Origin: Planctomycetota bacterium
Lineage (GTDB): Bacteria > Planctomycetota > Brocadiia > SM23-32
Assembly: GCA_030604585.1 (NCBI GenBank)
Contig: JAUVVP010000156.1
Span: 1 to 5,883 of the forward strand
DNA length: 5,883 bases
Direction: 5' to 3'
Below are positions 1 through 4,958 of the stretch, piece after piece. A program made the translations under genes and the position numbers. A model generated the notes under the pieces. It was given only the letters and a program-made list of their open reading frames with translations. It made no database searches and had not been told where the DNA came from. How positions within the stretch are numbered: the stretch's first letter is position 1; each line of letters begins with the position of its first letter.

Positions 1-72
1 AGCGGGCGATGGGATTCGAACCCACGACGTCCAGCTTGGGAAGCTGACATTCTACCACTGAATTACGCCCGC
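1..72 (-). tRNA. tRNA-Gly (anticodon CCC)
   Basis: The reverse complement folds into a complete 72-nt cloverleaf. The acceptor stem GCGGGCG/CGCCCGC is perfect, followed by a U discriminator at position 1. The D arm is ATTC/GAAT with loop AGTGGTA. The anticodon arm is TCAGC/GCTGG with 7-nt loop TTCCCAA, giving anticodon CCC, which reads the glycine codon GGG. A 5-nt variable loop precedes the T arm GTGGG/CCCAT with loop TTCGAAT. The window starts at the discriminator base, so whether the 3' CCA is encoded cannot be seen. No intron or disruption is present. It lies downstream of rplS in the same direction but has its own promoter. Confidence 0.96.
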
Positions 73-85
73 TCCGACGCAGGCC

Positions 86-114
86 ATTGTAGGGGCGCCA
101 ACGGCCGCTGTCAA
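86..114 (-). promoter_or_regulatory. sigma-70-type promoter of tRNA-Gly
   Basis: On the minus strand a perfect -35 TTGACA (114-109) is separated by exactly 17 nt from a -10 TACAAT (91-86), one mismatch from consensus. Transcription would start near 79-80, leaving only about 7 nt before the mature tRNA 5' end at 72. The tRNA can therefore be transcribed without the upstream ribosomal-protein operon. This is seen by eye in the sequence; the start site is inferred. Confidence 0.85.
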
Positions 115-186
115 GACTTGGGCGGCGGGCAACGGGATTGGGCTCTCACGCACGCCGCCCCCGGGCGAGACGTTTGCCCTTGCCCG

Positions 187-315
187 TCCGGCCTGCAGCC
201 GGATCCGCAGACTGGAGAGTCTGCGCTACAAGACGGCCGGACCCGCAGACTCGTGCTACGCAGCGTGGCTACTACGCAGAGCAGTACTGGAGAGCCTGCG
301 CCACAAGACGGGCGG
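187..315. repeat. cluster of short imperfect repeats downstream of rplS
   Basis: A 30-nt unit at 211-240 (begins ACTGGAGAGT, ends AGACGGCCGG) recurs at 286-315 with 27 of 30 identical. A second pair, GCCGGATCCGCAGACT at 198-213 and GCCGGACCCGCAGACT at 236-251, is 15 of 16 identical. The 8-mer CTACGCAG also occurs at 256-263 and 272-279. The copies interleave, so the region looks like several degenerate insertions or duplications of one CGCAGACT-type element. Spacers are not regular, so this is not a CRISPR array. No convincing reading frame crosses it. Confidence 0.7.
206..225. other. 8-bp perfect hairpin inside the repeat cluster
   Basis: CGCAGACT (206-213) and AGTCTGCG (218-225) are exact inverted copies around a 4-nt loop. 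A second hairpin, TCCGGC/GCCGGA with a 5-nt loop, abuts it at 187-203. On the minus strand these lie about 95-130 nt after the rplS stop. They could act in 3'-end formation or RNA protection for the ffh-rplS transcript. Neither is followed by a T-run on either strand, so neither is a textbook intrinsic terminator. Confidence 0.55.
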
Positions 316-318
316 GGC

Positions 319-720
319 TCAGCCCTTCTTCTTGTCCTCGGGGCGGGCGCGCAGGTCCTCGCGCAGGCGGGCGGCCCGGCCCGTGCGCTGGCGCAGGAAG
401 TGCAGCTTGGCGCGGCGGGCCCGGCCCCGGCGCACGACCTTGATCCGCTCGATGTTGGGCGAGTGCAGCGGGAATATGCGCTCGACGCCCTCGCCCTGCA
501 CGATGCGCCGGACGGTGAAGGTCTCGCGGTTGCCGCCCCCTTTGCGGGCGATGCAGGTGCCGGTGAAGACCTGCACGCGCTCCTTGCCGCTCTCCCGTAT
601 CCTGACGCCGACGTCCAGGGTGTCGCCCACCCTGAAGGGCGGTACCTTCGGCTTCATGTATTCCTGTTCGATGCTGCGCAGGAGGTCTTGCCCCTTGAGC
701 TGTTTCTCCGCCTTAGCCAT
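319..720 (-). CDS. rplS: 50S ribosomal protein L19
   Basis: A 133-residue protein that matches bL19, a large-subunit protein near the 30S/50S interface. Recognisable family blocks are [15 protein letters not shown] (27-41, start of the SH3-like barrel), [17 protein letters not shown] (47-63), RETFTVRRI and [22 protein letters not shown] (78-99), with the basic tail RRAKLHFLR after it. The N-terminus is about 15 residues longer than in the E. coli protein. The ATG at 720 overlaps the end of trmD by 8 nt (ATGGCTAA), a layout typical of translational coupling. A TGGAGA Shine-Dalgarno lies within the trmD end at 727-732. Last gene of the ffh-rpsP-trmD-rplS operon; stop TGA. Confidence 0.97.
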   Translation of the reverse strand: MAKAEKQLKGQDLLRSIEQEYMKPKVPPFRVGDTLDVGVRIRESGKERVQVFTGTCIARKGGGNRETFTVRRIVQGEGVERIFPLHSPNIERIKVVRRGRARRAKLHFLRQRTGRAARLREDLRARPEDKKKG

Positions 721-1447
721 TCTTGCTCTCCATTCTTTCGTCTTCGTGTCCGAGCAGGTCGGAACGCCTGCTGCGGGTGCGTTTCACGGCCTGTTCACGG
801 CGCCACTGTTCTATCTCTTGATGGTTGCCGCTGAGCAGCACGTCGGGCACTTTCATGCGGCGGAACTCCGCCGGCCGCGTGTAGTGCGGGTATTCCAGCA
901 GCCCGTCCGCGAAGCTGTCGTTCTGCGCCGACTCTTCGTGGCCGAGAACGCCCGGCACGAGCCGAACCGTGGCGTCCGCCACGACCATGGCCGCCGGCTC
1001 GCCACCGCTGAGCACGTAATCGCCGATGGACACTTCCTCTGCGGGCATGCCCCGGCGGATGCGCTCGTCGAATCCCTCGTAGCGACCGCACAGCACGATG
1101 AGCCTTCCGCTGCGGCTCAGGTCGCGGGCCATCGCCTGGTCGAACTGCCTGCCCTGCGGCGTCAGCAGCAGGAGCCTGCCGGCCCGCTCGTCCATGTCCC
1201 GCACGGCTTCATAGCAGCGGAAGACCGGCTCGCAGCGCATCACCATCCCCGGTCCGCCGCCGTAGGGCCGGTCGTCCACCTTCTGATGCTTGTCCGGGCT
1301 GTAGTCGCGGATGTTGTGCAGGTGGTATTCCACCAGGCCTTTGCGAGCGGCGATGCCGAGGATGCTGGTCTGCAAGAACGGCCCGAAGACCTCCGGGAAT
1401 AGCGTCAGGATGTCGATCCTGAGGGCCGGGCGATCTGTCGGCGACAC
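713..1447 (-). CDS. trmD: tRNA (guanine-N1)-methyltransferase TrmD
   Basis: TrmD uses S-adenosylmethionine to methylate G37 next to the anticodon, which prevents +1 frameshifting. The protein shows the SPOUT (trefoil-knot) signatures: [12 protein letters not shown] (57-68), [10 protein letters not shown] (95-104), [12 protein letters not shown] (119-130) and [11 protein letters not shown] (140-150). R162 and D177 correspond to E. coli Arg154 and the catalytic Asp169, so it should be active. I place the start at GTG 1447: a GGAGG lies 7 nt upstream, and no ATG, GTG or TTG occurs between it and the conserved [12 protein letters not shown] block. This gives 244 residues, with 8 extra residues before the usual start. 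The frame stays open further upstream into rpsP, but that extension is not TrmD-like. The C-terminus is shorter than in E. coli, ending about 14 residues after RRSDLL. It overlaps rplS by 8 nt. Confidence 0.95.
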   Translation of the reverse strand: MSPTDRPALRIDILTLFPEVFGPFLQTSILGIAARKGLVEYHLHNIRDYSPDKHQKVDDRPYGGGPGMVMRCEPVFRCYEAVRDMDERAGRLLLLTPQGRQFDQAMARDLSRSGRLIVLCGRYEGFDERIRRGMPAEEVSIGDYVLSGGEPAAMVVADATVRLVPGVLGHEESAQNDSFADGLLEYPHYTRPAEFRRMKVPDVLLSGNHQEIEQWRREQAVKRTRSRRSDLLGHEDERMESKNG

Positions 1448-1454
1448 GGGACGG

Positions 1455-1459
1455 CCTCC
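1455..1459 (-). promoter_or_regulatory. Shine-Dalgarno that sets the trmD GTG start
   Basis: The minus strand reads GGAGG, then 7 nt, then GTG. This is the only good ribosome-binding site in front of the conserved TrmD N-terminus. It argues for the GTG at 1447 against the far-upstream ATG of the same open frame. Confidence 0.75.
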
Positions 1460-1505
1460 AGCGGTTGGACGCGATGCCTGACGGGGGCCGCAACGTTTCG
1501 GGGCT

Positions 1506-1558
1506 CCTGTCCGCCATCCGCTCTCGGGACAGGCTCGCGCTGCGCCCTGGCGGCGCAG
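1506..1558 (-). other. two stem-loops in the rpsP-trmD gap
   Basis: The 115-nt spacer between rpsP and trmD holds two inverted repeats. The first, reading downstream from rpsP, is CTGCGCC/GGCGCAG (7 bp, 5-nt loop, 1540-1558), starting 4 nt after the rpsP stop. The second is CCTGTCC/GGACAGG (7 bp, 14-nt loop, 1506-1533). Neither is followed by a T-run, so full termination is unlikely. RNA processing, 3'-end protection of the rpsP message or partial attenuation are possible. This is where rimM sits in many bacteria, and no reading frame for it is present. Confidence 0.5.
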
Positions 1559-1562
1559 GGGC

Positions 1563-1811
1563 TCAGAGTTCGATGCCCTGCTTGCGGAGCAGCTTCGCCA
1601 CCGTTTCGGTGGGCTGAGCGCCTTTGCTGAGCCAGTATTCGACCCGCTCCCGCTTGACGGAGACCTTGTCCTCGTCCGCCTCCTGGTGCGGATCATAGGA
1701 ACCGAGGTACTCCAGCGGCCTGCCGTCGCGGCGGGTGCGGCTGTCGAAGGCCCCGATGCGCCAGTAGGCCTTGTTTCTCCGTCCGCATCTTGTCAGCCTG
1801 ATCCTTACCAT
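1563..1811 (-). CDS. rpsP: 30S ribosomal protein S16
   Basis: An 82-residue protein with the bS16 hallmark start [19 protein letters not shown], then [14 protein letters not shown] (28-41) and a C-terminal segment [21 protein letters not shown] (57-77) that is characteristic of the family. S16 is an assembly protein of the 30S body. The length is normal. The ATG at 1811 is fixed by the conserved N-terminus; the purine-rich stretch GAGAAGAAGGGG runs right up to the start codon, so the Shine-Dalgarno spacing is unusually short. It lies 99 nt after ffh and 115 nt before trmD on the same strand. Stop TGA. Confidence 0.97.
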   Translation of the reverse strand: MVRIRLTRCGRRNKAYWRIGAFDSRTRRDGRPLEYLGSYDPHQEADEDKVSVKRERVEYWLSKGAQPTETVAKLLRKQGIEL

Positions 1812-1910
1812 CCCCTTCTTCTCGGCTTTCTATCTGAAGGAACTGCACTCGCCGCAGAGCATATCGGCCGCGGGCCGGCGAGTTCCGCACTCCCGGCGGC
1901 GGGACCGTAT

Positions 1911-3320
1911 CTATCTTCTTCTGCGGCGTGATTTCTTTGACTTGCGTTTGCGGTGCGAGCCTCCCCGCGGCATTGCCCCGGGCATCTGGTCGAGCCCTGC
2001 CGGCGCGATGTCCAGCAGGGCATCCATGTTGCCGCGGCTCAGCTTGCGCATGACCTTCTTCATCTGCTTGAACTGCTTCAGGAGCTGGTTGACCATGACG
2101 GGGTCGGAGCCGCTGCCATGGGCGATGCGCTGGCGCCGGCTGGCGTTGATGAGTTCCGGGCTCTTTCGCTCGGCCGCGGTCATGCTGTTGATCATGGCCT
2201 CTATGTGGTCCACCTGTTCGTCGTCGACGCCCTCGAGTTGCTCCAGTTTCGAGCCGATGAACGGCAGGTGACCGAGGATGTCGCGTATGGGGCCCATCTT
2301 GCGCAGCGTGCCTATCTGCTGGCGGAAATCCTCCAGGTCGAAGGTGGCGCGCCGCAGCTTCTCTTCCAGGCGCTGGGCGTCCTCTTCCTCGATTGCCTGC
2401 TGGGCCATCTCGACCAGGCCGACCACGTCGCCCATGCCCAGGATGCGGTCGGCCATGCGCTCGGGGTAGAAGGGCTCGAACTTGTCGAGCTTCTCGCCCA
2501 GGCCGACGAACTTTATGGGCTTGCCCGTAACGGCCTTGACGGACAGGGCGGCCCCGCCCCTGGCGTCGCCGTCCAGCTTGGTCAGTATGACGCCGTCGAA
2601 CTCGAGGCTGCGGTTGAACTCCAGGGCGCTGTTGACGGCGTCCTGGCCCGTCATGGCGTCGGCGACCAGGTATATCTGGTCGGGCCGGGTCCGGGCCTTC
2701 AGTTGGCGCAGCTCCTCCATCATCTCTTCGTCAATGTGGAGGCGGCCAGCCGTGTCGAGGATCACCGGCCCGAGGCCCTTCTCAGAGGCCTCGAAGCGGG
2801 CCTTCATGGCCACCATGGTCGCGTCTGCGCTCCGGTCGCTGACGACCGGCACGCCCACCTCCCGCCCGAGTATCTCGAGCTGTTCAATGGCCGCCGGCCG
2901 ACGCACGTCCGTCGCCGCCAACAGCGGCGAGCACGAGTAGTTCTGTTGGAGGTACAGCGCCAGCTTGGCGCACGTGGTGGTCTTGCCGCTGCCCTGTAGG
3001 CCGCAGACCATCAGCACCGTCGGCCCGTCCTGCCTCATCGGAATGGTCGTATCTACGGGACCGATGAGGGCCTCGATCTCGTCGTGCACGATCTTGACGA
3101 TCTGCTGGGCCGGGTTGACGCCCCGTACGACCTCCTCGCCGACGGCCTTCTCGCCGACGCGCTGGATGAACTCCTTGACGACGCGGTAGTGGACGTCGGC
3201 CTCCAGCAGGGCCAGGCGGACCTCTTTGAGGCCGTCCTCGATGTTCTCCTCGGTCAGCCGGACCCGACCGCGCAGCTTGCTGAAGAAGCCCTCCAGCGTG
3301 TTTGTCAGGGTTTCGAACAA
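1911..3320 (-). CDS. ffh: signal recognition particle GTPase Ffh (SRP54)
   Basis: Ffh binds SRP RNA and signal sequences emerging from ribosomes and delivers them to FtsY at the membrane. All three domains are visible in 469 residues. The N domain (about 1-90) has the ALLEADV motif (37-43). The G domain has P-loop GLQGSGKTT (107-115), DVRRPAAIEQL (138-148), DTAGR (189-193), TKLD (247-250) and GGAALS (255-260). The methionine-rich M domain (about 310-450) has the RNA-binding stretch RQRIAHGSG (396-404) and QFKQMKKVMRKLSRGNM. The tail is strongly basic, ending in five arginines. The start is TTG at 3320, which gives the conserved MFETLTNTLEGFFSKLRGR beginning. A weak AGGA lies a few nt upstream, and I find no better start. 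Stop TAG. It is first in the ffh-rpsP-trmD-rplS operon. Confidence 0.97.
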   Translation of the reverse strand: MFETLTNTLEGFFSKLRGRVRLTEENIEDGLKEVRLALLEADVHYRVVKEFIQRVGEKAVGEEVVRGVNPAQQIVKIVHDEIEALIGPVDTTIPMRQDGPTVLMVCGLQGSGKTTTCAKLALYLQQNYSCSPLLAATDVRRPAAIEQLEILGREVGVPVVSDRSADATMVAMKARFEASEKGLGPVILDTAGRLHIDEEMMEELRQLKARTRPDQIYLVADAMTGQDAVNSALEFNRSLEFDGVILTKLDGDARGGAALSVKAVTGKPIKFVGLGEKLDKFEPFYPERMADRILGMGDVVGLVEMAQQAIEEEDAQRLEEKLRRATFDLEDFRQQIGTLRKMGPIRDILGHLPFIGSKLEQLEGVDDEQVDHIEAMINSMTAAERKSPELINASRRQRIAHGSGSDPVMVNQLLKQFKQMKKVMRKLSRGNMDALLDIAPAGLDQMPGAMPRGGSHRKRKSKKSRRRRR

Positions 3321-3565
3321 GGTATCCTGGCCGCTTTCCGTTGTGGCGAAGTTGGTGAGGAGTCGCCGGAGCCCCGCGCCGGCCGGTCGTGCGCAGAGGC
3401 GCCTTTCCGGTCAATGGGACCAAACCCGGCGGAGGAAGCGGTACTATCCCGGCCCAGCGCAGACCGACTCAGATAAGGAGCGACATCCGCCGCCCCGCGG
3501 CAAACGAGCCAGCGGACGATGGCGACACGCATCCTGCGCCGACGCAGGATGCGCCCGATGCACTC
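3321..3565 (-). other. long untranslated leader of ffh
   Basis: Between the predicted transcription start (about 3565) and the ffh TTG lie about 245 nt with no credible reading frame. The most obvious element is the hairpin at 3528-3553. The rest is GC-rich with weaker self-complementary patches, such as CCGGCCGG. I looked on both strands for the conserved SRP RNA core (a GGAA tetraloop with the AGCAGCC side) because ffs sometimes lies near ffh, and did not find it. No riboswitch class is recognisable by eye. Part of the 431-nt gene-free stretch 3321-3751. Confidence 0.5.
3528..3553 (-). other. 11-bp perfect hairpin at the 5' end of the ffh leader
   Basis: CGCATCCTGCG (3528-3538) and CGCAGGATGCG (3543-3553) are exact inverted repeats around a 4-nt loop. 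It starts about 12 nt into the predicted transcript. No T-run follows on either strand, so it is not an ordinary intrinsic terminator. A 5'-end stem-loop may stabilise the mRNA, serve as a regulator-binding site, or be an operator at DNA level just downstream of the promoter. Confidence 0.7.
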
Positions 3566-3571
3566 AAAAGG

Positions 3572-3599
3572 AGTATAGCAGAACGGGGGGCGACTTCAA
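3572..3599 (-). promoter_or_regulatory. promoter of the ffh-rpsP-trmD-rplS operon
   Basis: The minus strand has -35 TTGAAG (3599-3594), a 16-nt spacer and -10 TATACT (3577-3572), preceded by TGC to form an extended -10 (TGCTATACT). The start would lie near 3565. It is the only strong promoter-like element I see in the gap in front of ffh, so it is probably the operon promoter. Confidence 0.7.
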
Positions 3600-3751
3600 G
3601 CGCAAGCGGCATGCGCACGGCCTGCAAGCCTTCCCCGGCCGATGGCTTTTCCCCTTTGTGAGCAAAGAGTTACGGAGCAAGCGCGTTGGACCACCCGCAC
3701 GAGTCCTCGCGGAGCGTTCGTGGGGCCGGTGCAGTGCACGACAACGCCCCG
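3600..3751. other. intergenic stretch between oxidoreductase and ffh promoter
   Basis: This follows the oxidoreductase stop and precedes the ffh promoter. Only weak structures are visible, such as GCGCA/TGCGC (3600-3604 with 3612-3616). I see no gene and no clear intrinsic terminator with a stem and T-run, so how oxidoreductase transcription ends is unclear. Confidence 0.4.
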
Positions 3752-4768
3752 CTACAGGTCCACCGGCCGGCCTTCCCGTGCCGATTGCTCCATGGCCAGG
3801 ATGACCCGGGTCACCTCCCGTCCGTCCTCGAACCCGACCATCGGCTGCCGGCCCGTCAGCACGCACTCCACGAAATGGCGGATGCTCTCGACGGCAAACC
3901 CCACCATCCGGCCGTGGACCGGCAGGCCCGCATAAGTGTCCACAGTGGCGATCTTCTCGGCGGTGAGTTTCAACAGCCGCTCGGGGCTGGGGTCGAAGTA
4001 GAGGGTAGCCTTCTCGCCCACCACCTCCAGCTTGAAATCCACCACGCTCGGGCTTGAGTTGGGGAGGATCCAGCAGTTCTCGATCAACGCCCGGGCGCCC
4101 CCTCGGAACTCCACCACGGACAGGTAGTAGTCGGGTGTGTCAATGCCCATGCCCTTGAGGACACGCGACTGGCTGACCGCGTAGACCCGCTTCACTTCAT
4201 CCTGGAGCACCCAGCGTAGAGTGTCGAGGCAATGGCTGCCCAGGAACCAGCACACGCTGGAGCGGGCGGCCCAGGAGAGCATCTTCGTCGGGACGAAGAT
4301 GGTGTCCGACAGCCGGTGGTAGGCCATCTGCACGGCGCCGACCTCGCCGGCCTCAATGGCCTCCCTGATGCGCGGCACGCCGCCATTCCAGCGGTTGTGG
4401 AAGTCCACCATGAAGGGGACGGGATTAGCCTTCAGCGCCTCGCCGATGCGGTCGCAGTCCTCCAGGCTGGTGGCCAGCGGTTTCTCCACCAGCACGGCTT
4501 TGCTTCGGTTCACGGCCTCGACGGCTATGTCGGTGTGCGTGAAATCAGGCGTCACAATGGAGACGGCGTCCAGCGCGTCCACGGCCAGCAGATCGCGGTA
4601 GTCGGTGAAGTGCCCCGGCACGCCGAACTCCTGGGCAGCGGCCTCCAGGCGCGCCTCATCCACATCGCAGACGGCCACCAGGTCCACGGCTGGGTGGTCG
4701 CTGTAGGTCTGCAGAAGCATCTCGCCGAAGGTCCCCAGCGCGACCACGCCTACCCGCAGTTTGTCCAT
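3752..4768 (-). CDS. Gfo/Idh/MocA-family NAD(P)-dependent oxidoreductase
   Basis: A 338-residue protein with the standard two-domain layout. The N-terminal Rossmann fold has VGVVALGTFGEM (6-17), where the first glycine of GxGxxG is Ala, and an acidic D35 ending strand 2, which favours NAD over NADP. IVTPDFTH follows at 71-78, then EKP (95-97) with the family's catalytic/cofactor lysine K96. The C-terminal alpha/beta domain follows. The usual DxxxH catalytic pair reads FLGSH (175-179), keeping H179 but with Phe in place of Asp. Members oxidise sugars, inositols or related polyols; the substrate cannot be told here. I choose ATG 4768 because GGAGG lies 8 nt upstream; an in-frame ATG at 4783 would add MEGDV. 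Stop TAG. No signal peptide or Tat motif is seen, so it is probably cytoplasmic. It has its own promoter. Confidence 0.9.
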   Translation of the reverse strand: MDKLRVGVVALGTFGEMLLQTYSDHPAVDLVAVCDVDEARLEAAAQEFGVPGHFTDYRDLLAVDALDAVSIVTPDFTHTDIAVEAVNRSKAVLVEKPLATSLEDCDRIGEALKANPVPFMVDFHNRWNGGVPRIREAIEAGEVGAVQMAYHRLSDTIFVPTKMLSWAARSSVCWFLGSHCLDTLRWVLQDEVKRVYAVSQSRVLKGMGIDTPDYYLSVVEFRGGARALIENCWILPNSSPSVVDFKLEVVGEKATLYFDPSPERLLKLTAEKIATVDTYAGLPVHGRMVGFAVESIRHFVECVLTGRQPMVGFEDGREVTRVILAMEQSAREGRPVDL

Positions 4769-4776
4769 GACGTCTC

Positions 4777-4781
4777 CCTCC
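4777..4781 (-). promoter_or_regulatory. Shine-Dalgarno that sets the oxidoreductase start
   Basis: GGAGG sits 8 nt before the ATG at 4768 and overlaps the alternative in-frame ATG at 4783. The alternative start has only a weak, close GAGAGG upstream. The second ATG also begins directly at the conserved beta strand (MDKLRVGVV), so it is preferred. Confidence 0.7.
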
Positions 4782-4833
4782 ATCGCCCTCTCGTGCTCTT
4801 TCGCCCGACGGACTGCCGCCCCTGGTCCGCCGC

Positions 4834-4862
4834 ATTATATGGGGGCCGGCAAGCCCGGGCAA
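4834..4862 (-). promoter_or_regulatory. sigma-70-type promoter of the oxidoreductase gene
   Basis: The minus strand has a perfect -10 TATAAT (4839-4834), 17 nt after a -35 TTGCCC (4862-4857, 4 of 6 consensus). The start would lie near 4827, giving a leader of about 60 nt. It lies in the 190-nt gap after the GGDEF-PRT gene, so the two genes need not be co-transcribed. No intrinsic terminator is obvious in the gap. Confidence 0.7.
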
Positions 4863-4958
4863 TGCCGGAAGCAAGGTTCGGGGAGTGGCTCGAAGAGGGC
4901 GCGAGCACAGGAACACAGAGAAGCGCTGCCCGACGGCGCAGGCAGGCGGGCGGGTAGG

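Noticed and set aside
120..160. 8-bp inverted repeat GGGCGGCG/CGCCGCCC
   Set aside because: The 25-nt loop and pure GC content make a chance match likely in this composition.
187..315. CRISPR array
   Set aside because: The repeats are few, imperfect and irregularly spaced, and no cas gene is in the window.
118..834. Plus-strand open frame of 238 codons opposite rplS and into trmD
   Set aside because: It is an antisense shadow of rplS in GC-rich DNA; its protein is low-complexity Ala/Gly/Arg-rich and resembles no family.
1448..1696. Upstream extension of trmD to an ATG at 1696
   Set aside because: It overlaps rpsP out of frame, is Arg/Ser-rich and not TrmD-like, and the GTG at 1447 has a well-placed GGAGG.
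1953..2999. Plus-strand open frame of 348 codons opposite ffh
   Set aside because: It lies wholly antisense to the well-supported ffh gene, and its composition (Leu/Val/Ala/His/Asp-rich) is the usual mirror of a GC-rich coding strand.
3528..3553. Intrinsic terminator for the oxidoreductase at the strong hairpin
   Set aside because: The stem is strong, but no T-run follows on either strand and it lies downstream of the ffh promoter, so it would cut ffh transcription.
3321..3565. SRP RNA (ffs) in the ffh leader
   Set aside because: A CCGGAAAGG string caught the eye, but the conserved helix 8 core with its AGCAGCC side is absent on both strands.
4232..4957. Plus-strand open frame of 241 codons opposite the oxidoreductase
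   Set aside because: It is antisense to a gene with clear family motifs and has no recognisable domain.
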